NCBI GenBank assembly: GCA_944381535.1
Contig: CALWLN010000019.1
Span: 1-34,357 of the forward strand
DNA: 34,357 bases
From: an uncultured Lachnospiraceae bacterium
Lineage (GTDB): Bacteria > Bacillota > Clostridia > Lachnospirales > Lachnospiraceae
Reading direction: 5' to 3'
Shown: in pieces, positions 14,571 to 23,604 of the stretch
Numbering within the stretch: the first letter of the stretch is position 1
How the letters are laid out: each line of letters starts with the position of its first letter
Notes under the pieces: generated by a model
What the model was told of the DNA's origin: nothing
Database searches by the model: none
Seen by the model: the letters and a program-made list of their open reading frames with translations, nothing else
Made by a program: the position numbers and the translations under genes

Positions 14571-15581
14571 CTACTCCGATACCGCCAGCGCAATAAAACG
14601 CTCGTTCTGATCGTTTACCGCACAATAAAAATGGTAATTCTTTCCGTTATATCTGATAAACCATGGCTTATGGGCATGGCCATTTTCAAAAGGATACTCG
14701 CTCTTTACAAGCGGTTCTCCTTCCCACACAGTCCAGTTGGCAAGATCTCTGGAGCAGGCAAACGAATCATACGCCGCTTCACAGTTCCGAGACCCGTAAT
14801 ACAGCATCACATAGATATCGCCGATCAGGATGATCTGCGGATCCGCGACGGTGGTTCCCTGACCATTGCTGATAAGGTCCAAAACTGCATGTTCCCCGTA
14901 CCGTTCCCAGTGCTCTCCATCCTCCGAAACCGCCAGAAAAATACGCTCCCCGTTATCCTCGCCTTTGGCATTGTATACATTCACATAGGGATAACCCGTT
15001 GTATTCAAGGGATCCCGAAACATAAAGCTCTTATAGAGCGTTTTCCCTTCATATGGCCTTGCATCCACGTCCTCCGGGCGCAGGATCGGCTTAAGAAACC
15101 GTTCAAAAGAGGCCGGATCCACCGGATCCTTTGTCTTTGCCAATCCCATATACAACGGATCCGGCTCATAACCATCGCTGTTTCCTGCAAGATAGGGAAT
15201 ATAATAGTTCCCGTTAAGCTGTTCCAGTCTTCCCCCGCCTTCATATGCAATGTCAAGAAATGACGCGTATCCTGCACACTGCTTGCTGTCCCACCGGTCA
15301 AGCTCATTGCGTTTCAATATCTTTCCCACATACGTCCAGTGAATCAGATCCTCGGATCTTGCCAGGTGCGTCTCATACCCTGACACAGACACATCCTTGG
15401 AAATCGATATAAAGTACATATAGAATACGCCGTCCTTCTGAAATACGGTTGCACTGTCCGTAAAGTCATTCTCCCATTTCACAACAGGCCCCAGCTTCTT
15501 CGGCGTTTTGATCTTCTCATAAATCTCTTTCATCTCGTTTGCAGTTACCTGAAGGCATCTGCTTTGTTTAAAAGGTATCAT
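14571..15581 (-). CDS. Five-bladed beta-propeller glycosidase, GH43/GH117-like
   Basis: A 336-residue, signal-less protein built of propeller blades. Typical strands are DFTDSATVFQKDGVFYMYFI near the start, then YLGLAKTKD-like and SFMFRDP, TVADPQIILIGDIYVMLYYG, and HAHKPWFIRYNGKNYHFY at the end. The repeated pattern of an Asp or His followed by an exposed aromatic strand matches the GH43/GH32/GH117 clan, which includes arabinosidases, xylosidases and galactosidases. I cannot name the family with certainty. GAGGAGG precedes the ATG. It sits between GH78 and GH30, so it probably trims a side chain of the same imported oligosaccharide. Confidence 0.75.
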   Translation of the reverse strand: MIPFKQSRCLQVTANEMKEIYEKIKTPKKLGPVVKWENDFTDSATVFQKDGVFYMYFISISKDVSVSGYETHLARSEDLIHWTYVGKILKRNELDRWDSKQCAGYASFLDIAYEGGGRLEQLNGNYYIPYLAGNSDGYEPDPLYMGLAKTKDPVDPASFERFLKPILRPEDVDARPYEGKTLYKSFMFRDPLNTTGYPYVNVYNAKGEDNGERIFLAVSEDGEHWERYGEHAVLDLISNGQGTTVADPQIILIGDIYVMLYYGSRNCEAAYDSFACSRDLANWTVWEGEPLVKSEYPFENGHAHKPWFIRYNGKNYHFYCAVNDQNERFIALAVSE

Positions 15582-15614
15582 CTTCTCTTATTCCTCCTCT
15601 TTTATTTTCGCCGC

Positions 15615-17885
15615 CTATCGCTCAAGGTCCACAATATCCTTCCACTTTCCTGTCTCCACCTGACAAACAACGCCATCCGGGCAATCTACCGCAAGACAGA
15701 TCCGGCCATTCTCCCGTTTCCAGGAAACGGCTACCTCTCCCGCCGGAAGACAATGGCTGGCCTTCACATCGTTCAACGCTTCGATAAACTCCGGCCGGAT
15801 CACCACATGGGTGCTGTCCGTCACCCGGATACCTCCCGGATAACGCATAAACCACTGCACCACGTCCCCCAGAAAATGATGGTTCTGTGACATGGTCCAC
15901 TTCCGTTCATCGGACAGAAACTGTTCCGGCAGGGTGGTAGCGCCCTGCTCCACCAGATACCCGTAGGCCGGGAATTCCTTTCCCATAATCATCCGCCAGG
16001 CCAGCTCTGCCTCCCCGTATTCCGCCAGCACATGGTACAGCACCCGCGTTCCCAGGAATCCGCAGGTCAGCTTCTCCCCATCACGCTTAAGGATCTCAAG
16101 AAGCCCGGCAAAGGCTTCCGGCTTCTCGTCATCTGCGAAAATACCGTAATACAGTCCCATCGCCTGGGCCGTCTGGCAGGCACTCTCGATCACCATGGTA
16201 TCCCGGTCAATATACCGGCTGCGCACTGCCGCAAGAAGCTCCTCTCCGAGCTGTTCGGCAAAGGCTGCGTGACCGTCAAGGCCCAGGGCATGGAACATCG
16301 TCCGTCCCTTGCAGCACATATCATATACCATCACGCTGTCCGTGAATCCCAGGGGAGCCTGATAGTCGCCGCCCTCCCGGTTCACCGGAACCCAGTCGCC
16401 CAGACCAACGGCAATCAGCCCTTCCCCGTTCCGCCGTCTGCCGATGTATTCCAGATAGCGCAGCATGGCATGGGCATTCTCTTCGATCACCGCCGTCTCT
16501 CCCCGGTATTTCCAGATACAGTAAGGAAGCTCGAACAGCACCCGGTCCCAGGCCGGCCCACTGCCCCAGTCATAGCCCCAGGTATCCGTTGGAACAATAC
16601 AAGGGAGCTTTCCGTCCTCCCGCTGGGCGCAGCGAAGATTACAAAGCCACTCCCGATAGCTCTTCTCCACGCCCATGGTCAGGATCATATGCTCTGCGGA
16701 AGCGTTCGCGTCCCCGGTCCATCCGTTCTTCTCCCGGTGGGGGCAGTCCAGCGGAAAATAAATGAAATTAGAGATATCGCTGCGTCTTGCCATCTCATAG
16801 ATCTTATTGGCCGTCTCATCCGAACAGGAAAAGGTCCCCCGTTCCGTAAGATCTGAACTCACCGTGAGATAGGTGAGAAGCTCGGGCGTAGCCTGCTCCC
16901 TGGTAATTCCAGACACATAGAGATAGCGGAATCCATGACAGGTGAACATGGGCTCAAATATTTCCTCATTCTCACTGCCCACAATATAGATATCCCGCTG
17001 GGCGTAGCCGTCCGGATAGTAATACATATTCCCGTAATACACCGCGCCGTCCCGCAACGTCTCCGCGCACTGGATATCCACGCGCTGCCCCGGCCACCCC
17101 TTGATCTTCAAGCGGAAGATACCGGTATTATTCTGCCCGAAGTCGTAGATATAACCGCCGGTCCGCACAGGGGCCTGCTCTACTGTATCCCGGCCGCCCA
17201 GCGCCTCTGTCACATCTGGCTTGGCCGCATAATCCGCCAGCTCACCGGGCCAGACTTTCACCGGCTTTAATTCTCCCGTGACAACCACCGGCTCTGCCAT
17301 ACACAGCTTCGCCCGCCCTCTTGGCGGATCTGCAGGAATCGGGCTGTGCCAACTGTCATCCTCCGCAAAGCCCGGAAGCTTCCACCTCTCCGGCTCCAGC
17401 CGCTTGTCAAAAAATATACCGTTTCTATAGTCATTGAACACGACAGGGCCTTTCCGGCACAAAAAGTCCGGTGCCTCCCACTCCTGTCTCTCTTCCTCAT
17501 CTTCCACTGCAACATGAACTGCAAGCTTTGGCGCAGAGCGAAACACATTCTGTGAAAAATCCCATACATGCGTTTTACAGTTTAAAAAACCGTCTCCCAG
17601 CATAATGGCGATCACATTTTCTCCCGGTTGCAGATATGGCGCAATATCATACCTGTCATAATATAGGATGTGATCCGGATTAGATACATAAGGGGCCAAC
17701 AGTCCCTTGGTGATCTTCCTGCCATTGAGGAACAGATCATAGAAACCGAGACCGCAAATGACGATCTCGGCTATGCGCACCTCCCCATGCACCGCAAAAT
17801 TTTTGCGGAACATGGGTGCAGCCACGTGTTCGGTATAGGAGGAATACTCCCGGCACTCACTGACAAATCTCTTTGAAAATATCAT
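15615..17885 (-). CDS. Alpha-L-rhamnosidase, glycoside hydrolase family 78
   Basis: GH78 enzymes release terminal alpha-L-rhamnose by inversion. The 756-residue protein has two N-terminal beta-sandwich domains (FRKNFAVHGEVRIAEIVICG, then YIYDFGQNNTGIFRLKIKG). The (alpha/alpha)6 catalytic domain carries the signature DCPHREKNGWTGDA at 380-393. D380, E385, W389 and D392 align with the active-site residues known from Bacillus RhaB, and a later Glu in GATTLPEQF fits the general base. NHHFLGDVVQWFMRYPGGI near the end is also typical. No signal peptide, so it is cytoplasmic. AAAGGAG precedes the ATG. Its presence implies the imported glycan contains rhamnose. Confidence 0.93.
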   Translation of the reverse strand: MIFSKRFVSECREYSSYTEHVAAPMFRKNFAVHGEVRIAEIVICGLGFYDLFLNGRKITKGLLAPYVSNPDHILYYDRYDIAPYLQPGENVIAIMLGDGFLNCKTHVWDFSQNVFRSAPKLAVHVAVEDEEERQEWEAPDFLCRKGPVVFNDYRNGIFFDKRLEPERWKLPGFAEDDSWHSPIPADPPRGRAKLCMAEPVVVTGELKPVKVWPGELADYAAKPDVTEALGGRDTVEQAPVRTGGYIYDFGQNNTGIFRLKIKGWPGQRVDIQCAETLRDGAVYYGNMYYYPDGYAQRDIYIVGSENEEIFEPMFTCHGFRYLYVSGITREQATPELLTYLTVSSDLTERGTFSCSDETANKIYEMARRSDISNFIYFPLDCPHREKNGWTGDANASAEHMILTMGVEKSYREWLCNLRCAQREDGKLPCIVPTDTWGYDWGSGPAWDRVLFELPYCIWKYRGETAVIEENAHAMLRYLEYIGRRRNGEGLIAVGLGDWVPVNREGGDYQAPLGFTDSVMVYDMCCKGRTMFHALGLDGHAAFAEQLGEELLAAVRSRYIDRDTMVIESACQTAQAMGLYYGIFADDEKPEAFAGLLEILKRDGEKLTCGFLGTRVLYHVLAEYGEAELAWRMIMGKEFPAYGYLVEQGATTLPEQFLSDERKWTMSQNHHFLGDVVQWFMRYPGGIRVTDSTHVVIRPEFIEALNDVKASHCLPAGEVAVSWKRENGRICLAVDCPDGVVCQVETGKWKDIVDLER

Positions 17886-17918
17886 GATTTACTCCTTTAT
17901 CAATTTCAGGCCGCCACA

Positions 17919-20900
17919 TTACTTAAATTTTTTTCTACAGCCAATCGCCAGACCACCGCCTGCTAATACCAGGCCAAGCATACCGGCAATCGGTGTAGTA
18001 TCACCTGTTTTCGGTGTTGTTGCGCCGTTTGATGTGCTTTCCGATCCCGTCTGCGGTTTGTTGTCTGTGGCAGTATCGTTATCTGTTGGTTTATCTTCCC
18101 CTGGATCATCTGTGAATACCAATACCTTATCCAGCCAATCCACAATCTTTGTCGCATTGCTCTCCTGCAGGAATTTTTTTACCGCATGGGTAATACCCGG
18201 GAATAATTCTAACGTCGTATTGGAATTCCCAGTTGCCTTTACCAGAGCTTCATACAGTCTCACACTGTCCCGATAATCCACTTCGTTATCCGCCATACCA
18301 TGCTGTAAATAGAATGCAGGCGCATCCTTCTTCACATGATTCAGTGGGCTTGAATCCCTGACAATATCCATATTTTCAGCATTGGAGCCCAGCCAGTTCG
18401 GGCGGTATTGCGCATTACGATCCGTTGCCAGATCGGTAATTGCATACCAGGAAACAACCGCCTGCACTTCACTGGAGTATTCCGCGTTGCCCATGGATAA
18501 ATCTTCATATGCCGGATCGCCATTGGTAGTACCTACAAAGTCAGCGATACATCCGCCCGCAGATTCACCCCAGATCGCAATATTCGCAGAATCCAGATTA
18601 TATTTTTCTGCGTTTGCCCTCAGATAACGGATTGCCGCCTTTACATCATAAACGGGTTCCGGAAAATGCCCTTCCGGATGGCAGCGGTAATCTACCATTG
18701 CAACCGCATAGCCGCGTTCTAACGCCTTTAATGCGCCTTCTGCTGTATACAATACCAGATTACCCGCAGAGTTCCCGCCGCCAAATCCGCCGCCGTGTAT
18801 AAATACTACTACCTTATACGGCTTCTCTCCTTCTTCCGGAAGGACAAGATGAAGCTTCTGGGTTGGGGACTGGGTCGCATACTGTAATCCAATATATTTA
18901 TTTTTATATCCTGACAGATCTACATTCCCATAATTTGGACGTCTGTTTTCATCCGAGTCAAGATTTTCTTCGGGATGGAACCGTTTTTGCAGGAAATTCA
19001 TGGCTGCTTTTATCGTCTCTGCACTGTTCCATGCATCATGATGGGCATGTGGCGCATCTTCCGGGAAATAAGTATCTACCAATTCCGGATCTATATTCTC
19101 CTTCAGCTTTTCCGCCAGCGTAATCGATTGCTCACATCCCACTAAAGTATCATTTTTTCCATGTCCAACGAACATTGGCACCGTGTTGGAAGACACATAG
19201 GTAATCGGGCTGACTGCCAAAGCCTGCTCCGTCGTATAGTTATCCCCCAGCAGCATAGTGGTCGGATCTTTCCCATTTCCAATAATATTAACCAGATCCA
19301 TGGATTGATCCCAGGTACTTACATCGGAAATACCATACATGGATACAACTGCCTGAACATCGCTGGAGATTTCCGCATTGCCCATGGAAAGGTGCTCAAA
19401 TTCAGGATTCCCATTGGTAACGCCCATCATCTGAACTAAATGCCCACCGGCGGAACATCCCATGACGGCGATCTGCTCCGGATTCAGGTTGTATTTTTCC
19501 GCATTGGCGCGAATGAAACGAATCGCAGCTTTACAGTCATAGATCTGTGCCGGCCACTGCGCGTTTTGAGCCAGACGATAATTCACGCGCACGACAGCGT
19601 AACCATTCGCCAGCGCTGCAGCTAAAGTACCGCCAAGCTCTTCATCTGTTTTATCCCCGATCACCCATGCCCCGCCATGAATGAATACCAATACCGGTAC
19701 CGGCCCCGACATCTTTTCCGGCAATTGAATATCTAAGGTTTGATAAGGATCATTGCTGCCATCCACGTAAGAAACATCTGTCAGATTACCGATCCTGTCA
19801 TGATGTTCCCCAAACGCAGTCTGATAAACAACCTGACCATATACGCGTGCCAGATAATCATTTGGATGATTAATATTATTTCCTGTCATATCCCGAAAAG
19901 ATTTTTTCTCTATCAACGCTCTATGCATTGCTGTCATATTCGCAACAACAATTCCTTCCTGTTCCATGGCTAACATTGGCTCTTCATATGCTTCGTGCTC
20001 TCCCCGTACCCCCGGAGCGTCCGAATTGGGCAGCGTAGTGGAGACCAGGACGATTTCACAAGCCGGATTTTTGGCATGGATGGCATCTATCATTGCCTGA
20101 AGATTCGCCACATATTCTTTTGCGGAGCGTTGTCCGCCGTCATTCATTCCAAATGCGAGAACAGCCAGATCCGGATCATGAGCAATGACACGTTCTGTAA
20201 TATTCTGAACTCCCCAGCGCGTATCCTTCCCGGATAATCCGGTGTTTACTTCCGTGATATTGGAAAATGGATAAGCTTTTTTCAAATACTCCGTCACTAA
20301 GACAGACCATTTCGGCATATAGGGCGCTGTATTTACAAAGCCGGATGTATTATATCCCTCGGTGATGCTGTCACCGTAAAATACAATCTTTAAGTCCTGC
20401 CTGTTTTCCAAACGCTGGATCGTTTTGGGCAACAGACTTGATTTATCAACCGGTTTTTCTCCTTCCCAGAAATCGGAATGTTGGTAGGTAACATAAATCT
20501 GCCGTGTTACAATTCCTGTTCCCTCTTCCCAGTAAACATATCCGCCGTTTCCATCCGAAAACTCACCGTTGGAAGGATGATAGGTATCGTAAGAAGTAAC
20601 CGGAATACCGGAACCTTTTGGAATACGCAGTTTTCCATCTGCTAAAATATAGTCCTTTCCCTGCTGATAGGTAACCGTGCGGGCCAGATTCTGGACAGAT
20701 AAAATCCTATCTGCACGGTACAACAGCGGGATATCCTTTACCGTCCCATCCTGCTCCGCTACCGGCCATACACTTTCCTCGTAAGCGGTCGTACCTTCCC
20801 ATACCTGTTCCATATAGGATTCCGGAACGTCGCTTACAGCATCCGCTGCCGGAACGGCATAATCCCATTTCGTGGTATCAAGAAAATCAAATTCATCCTG

Positions 20901-21983
20901 CCATACAATCTGACCATTCTCACTGACACGGATATAATCAATATCAGCGGATTCGCTTCCGGCAAAGCGCAATCTCAAGGGACCGGAAGTGACTGATTCT
21001 TCCATCTGACACTCATGTACTCTTTGATCGTTCAGATAGGTGGTAACCGTAGTTCCTTTCACTTCAATTTTCATAGTAACCGGAACATCTTTTTTCACCT
21101 GGTCCGACATAACCCGCTCAATGTCCGTCCAGTTTCCGGGATGATGGGCCCATAAACCATACGGTTCAACCAGGGCTAAGATCCAAAGCGGCGGATTGGG
21201 ATCGCCGGAGCCAAAGGTTAACCCCGCCGCCTGGTTATGTACCGTTGCTCTCATTTCAACTGTGTAATCTCCGCGGAAGTTCTTTTTCGAGGTATAAATA
21301 ACATCGTCACCGCCCGGCACAATCAACTGGCCGTTCTGCGTCCATACCCGTCCATCTCCGGCTGCGCTATATCCCGGTTCCGGAAAGTCCCATTTGTTTG
21401 TGTCAAGCTTATTAAAATTATCTTCCCAGATTGTTCTTCCATCCTGATATACCTTAATATAATCCAGATCCGCGGCCTCCGTCTCGACAAAGCGCAGGCC
21501 AATCGGGCCATTTGAAGAACCTTCCGGTACGGCGCGCTGATCTACCTGCCGGTCATTTAACCAGGTAGTTGCTGTTGTTCCCTGGATTTCTACTTTTAAT
21601 GTCGCCCACTTATCATTCTGAACCTGGTCAGATTGCACTCTCGCAACATCACCCCAACGGTTCATCGGATGAATCCATACACCAGATGGGTTCACCGTTG
21701 CAAGGCTCCACATTGCCGCCTGATTACCGCCTTGTCCAAGCAGCAATCCGGCAGCCCGATTGCGCACCTTTGCACGCATCTCCACCGTATAATCTCCGCA
21801 AAACACCTGATTCGTATGGAAAAAAGTATCCTGCCGTATATTTGAAACAATCAATTTACCATCTTCAATCTTCAAGACATCATCCCCTGTTGCAGCATTA
21901 TTTGCCAAACTCTGTACCTGCGTTGCGTATATCATAGTCAACACCATAGCAATTGTCAACAGAACGCTAATACCTCTTTTCAT
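17919..21983 (-). CDS. Cell-wall-anchored triple esterase (SGNH plus two BD-FAE-type alpha/beta hydrolases)
   Basis: A 1354-residue surface protein. After a signal peptide (MKRGISVLLTIAMVLTMIYA) come two about 175-residue lectin-like repeats (40-195 and 210-375). A beta domain and an SGNH hydrolase follow (Ser in FYGDSITEGYN at 539, FGMNDGG, His in NHPND at 706). Two alpha/beta hydrolases come next. The first (760-1000) has HGGAW, GCSAGG (S844) and D945 with a His in PHAHHDA. The second (1055-1290) has HGGGF, GESAGG (S1141), D1232 and H1266. A sortase signal TPKTG, hydrophobic stretch and RKKFK end it. Together these should strip acetyl or feruloyl-type esters from a glycan outside the cell. 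The ATG at 21983 (GAGG upstream) is preferred over a GTG four codons earlier. It overlaps the preceding gene by 17 bases. Confidence 0.88.
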   Translation of the reverse strand: MKRGISVLLTIAMVLTMIYATQVQSLANNAATGDDVLKIEDGKLIVSNIRQDTFFHTNQVFCGDYTVEMRAKVRNRAAGLLLGQGGNQAAMWSLATVNPSGVWIHPMNRWGDVARVQSDQVQNDKWATLKVEIQGTTATTWLNDRQVDQRAVPEGSSNGPIGLRFVETEAADLDYIKVYQDGRTIWEDNFNKLDTNKWDFPEPGYSAAGDGRVWTQNGQLIVPGGDDVIYTSKKNFRGDYTVEMRATVHNQAAGLTFGSGDPNPPLWILALVEPYGLWAHHPGNWTDIERVMSDQVKKDVPVTMKIEVKGTTVTTYLNDQRVHECQMEESVTSGPLRLRFAGSESADIDYIRVSENGQIVWQDEFDFLDTTKWDYAVPAADAVSDVPESYMEQVWEGTTAYEESVWPVAEQDGTVKDIPLLYRADRILSVQNLARTVTYQQGKDYILADGKLRIPKGSGIPVTSYDTYHPSNGEFSDGNGGYVYWEEGTGIVTRQIYVTYQHSDFWEGEKPVDKSSLLPKTIQRLENRQDLKIVFYGDSITEGYNTSGFVNTAPYMPKWSVLVTEYLKKAYPFSNITEVNTGLSGKDTRWGVQNITERVIAHDPDLAVLAFGMNDGGQRSAKEYVANLQAMIDAIHAKNPACEIVLVSTTLPNSDAPGVRGEHEAYEEPMLAMEQEGIVVANMTAMHRALIEKKSFRDMTGNNINHPNDYLARVYGQVVYQTAFGEHHDRIGNLTDVSYVDGSNDPYQTLDIQLPEKMSGPVPVLVFIHGGAWVIGDKTDEELGGTLAAALANGYAVVRVNYRLAQNAQWPAQIYDCKAAIRFIRANAEKYNLNPEQIAVMGCSAGGHLVQMMGVTNGNPEFEHLSMGNAEISSDVQAVVSMYGISDVSTWDQSMDLVNIIGNGKDPTTMLLGDNYTTEQALAVSPITYVSSNTVPMFVGHGKNDTLVGCEQSITLAEKLKENIDPELVDTYFPEDAPHAHHDAWNSAETIKAAMNFLQKRFHPEENLDSDENRRPNYGNVDLSGYKNKYIGLQYATQSPTQKLHLVLPEEGEKPYKVVVFIHGGGFGGGNSAGNLVLYTAEGALKALERGYAVAMVDYRCHPEGHFPEPVYDVKAAIRYLRANAEKYNLDSANIAIWGESAGGCIADFVGTTNGDPAYEDLSMGNAEYSSEVQAVVSWYAITDLATDRNAQYRPNWLGSNAENMDIVRDSSPLNHVKKDAPAFYLQHGMADNEVDYRDSVRLYEALVKATGNSNTTLELFPGITHAVKKFLQESNATKIVDWLDKVLVFTDDPGEDKPTDNDTATDNKPQTGSESTSNGATTPKTGDTTPIAGMLGLVLAGGGLAIGCRKKFK

Positions 21984-23520
21984 CTTGTTCCTCACATCCT
22001 TTTTTCAGCGTTTTACTTCCGCTTCCAAACCGCCGCCACGTCAGCACCAGTTCCTTCTCTTCCGGTGCAAGCAACAGCCTTCCGTCCTTCTTTGCAATAC
22101 TTCCTCCGGCCACCTCCAGAGAATAATGATTTCCCTTGTAGACATAGCTAAGCCGCTGCTTCTCTGCAGTGATCTCCGCCTTACTTCCCGCAGGATTCAG
22201 ACTCGCCGTGATATTCTTCAGTACGATTTTCTCTTCCTGAAAGATGACAGCCTTCTCACCCCAGCTTACTTCCAACACATCCTTCGGCAATCTTTTCACC
22301 TGAAATGGAATTGCATGTTCTTCCAGCACAAGTCCATCTCTGTCTTCCCATAAAAGTGTATCAATCACAGGCAGATTCTCATAAGCCGCATCCCATGTAT
22401 CGCAAGGCTCCTCGTAATAGCTCTCATAAACACGCTCATCAAAAAGATACCATGCTCGTATGAATATCTTATTCTCATACCGGAACACATTCGCCGTATA
22501 ATTTTCGCAATCGTAATACACAGACTGAACATCCTCGCTCCCGTCCCAATCCTCTGTGGCACAAACCGAGGTTACCGGGGTCTTCTGGTATCTTCTCTTA
22601 AAATCCTCACCTGTATCACACATCTTCATGCATTTCACATCCGGATAGTCTTTCAACAGTTCCAGTTGATACCGAAGGCCTGTGATGGTAGTTTCTTCAC
22701 AGAAATTATTTTCCTGTCCCAGCTGCGCATAGGAATAGCCCATGTCCTCGTTGCAAAAATACGTATCAAAAAACCATTTTATAATCTCCGGATCTCTTCC
22801 GGCTGCCCAGGCAGGCTCCAGGGTATAACACCCGCAATAAGGAAGATATTTCTGGTTCCGGATGTATCTGTCATTGTCGTAATTATGGATGGGATCCGGC
22901 CCCAGTAGCCGGAATACCGGCGTTTCGATACGATATTCCTCCGACCTTGCGGGTGTGAACATATTGTTCTTAGACGGATAATACGCCTGGTTGAAATATC
23001 CGCCCACTAAGGTATAGGCGTCCGTATTGGTCTGATCACGGCAGATTCCCAGGGCGGATACCCCATAACGCTCCGTCAGATACACAACACTATGGCTGTC
23101 CAAAAGCCAACTGGCTACCGTTGCCGGATAGTAACCATAGATTTCTTTAAATTTCCCCATGGCCTCATCCACAAGAAGCTCCCGTTCCTTCACCGTGTAC
23201 GCCATCAGAAAACCGGGGATCACATGCCAGTCCCAGGTAGTCCCCTCCCGGCCGCGCCAGGGCAGCCCAACTGCGTCCGTCAGAGGCTTTACCACCTCGA
23301 ACCACAGGCCAAGCTCCGTGCGTTCCGTGGCCTTTGTCCGGAATAAGCGAATGTATCGCTCATCCATCAAAGCGTCATACTGGAGCAGGAATGTATTCTC
23401 CTTCCCGTACTCGTTAACCAGTTCCAGTTCCTGTTCTGTCATGCGATACATCCGTTCCTCGGAATCCTCCATCCGAAAATCGCACTTTCGCACAAAATTC
23501 ATAATATTAACTACTTTCAT
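21967..23520 (-). CDS. NodB-like (beta/alpha) barrel protein, carbohydrate-related
   Basis: A 517-residue protein without a signal peptide. Residues about 100-180 (TWDWHVIPGFLMAYTVKERE, then YGYYPATVASWLLDSHSVVY and LTERYGVSALGI) resemble the barrel of the deacetylase/GH57/GH38 superfamily, in which a conserved turn precedes a strand of discovery-type 'change of guise' with sequence like GVSALG. The C-terminal 130 residues look like beta-sandwich (VLEVSWGEKAVIFQEEKIVL). I could not identify certain metal ligands. The activity is therefore unknown; a role in handling the operon's glycan is inferred from context. GAGGAT precedes the ATG, and an 85-base gap with a hairpin separates it from the gene upstream. 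Confidence 0.6.
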   Translation of the reverse strand: MKVVNIMNFVRKCDFRMEDSEERMYRMTEQELELVNEYGKENTFLLQYDALMDERYIRLFRTKATERTELGLWFEVVKPLTDAVGLPWRGREGTTWDWHVIPGFLMAYTVKERELLVDEAMGKFKEIYGYYPATVASWLLDSHSVVYLTERYGVSALGICRDQTNTDAYTLVGGYFNQAYYPSKNNMFTPARSEEYRIETPVFRLLGPDPIHNYDNDRYIRNQKYLPYCGCYTLEPAWAAGRDPEIIKWFFDTYFCNEDMGYSYAQLGQENNFCEETTITGLRYQLELLKDYPDVKCMKMCDTGEDFKRRYQKTPVTSVCATEDWDGSEDVQSVYYDCENYTANVFRYENKIFIRAWYLFDERVYESYYEEPCDTWDAAYENLPVIDTLLWEDRDGLVLEEHAIPFQVKRLPKDVLEVSWGEKAVIFQEEKIVLKNITASLNPAGSKAEITAEKQRLSYVYKGNHYSLEVAGGSIAKKDGRLLLAPEEKELVLTWRRFGSGSKTLKKGCEEQDEKRY

Positions 23521-23558
23521 CTAAGACATCCTCGTTCTTTTTTGTTATGTAAAAGAGC

Positions 23559-23590
23559 CTCTCCTGTAGCATTCCATACCTACAGGAGAG
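23559..23590 (-). terminator. Intercistronic hairpin (attenuator or mRNA-end element)
   Basis: CTCTCCTGTAG (23559-23569) and CTACAGGAGAG (23580-23590) form a perfect 11-bp stem with a 10-base loop, 14 bases after the stop of the CBM9-like gene. On the minus strand GCTCTTTT follows, a weak U-run. It probably reduces expression of the enzymes downstream relative to the transporter and surface genes, or protects the upstream mRNA. Confidence 0.65.
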
Positions 23591-23604
23591 ACATCTTTTC
23601 CACC

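Noticed and set aside
14331-15263. 310-codon plus-strand open frame
   Set aside because: It runs across the GH30 and GH43-like genes in antisense and crosses their gap; no domain and no start signal.
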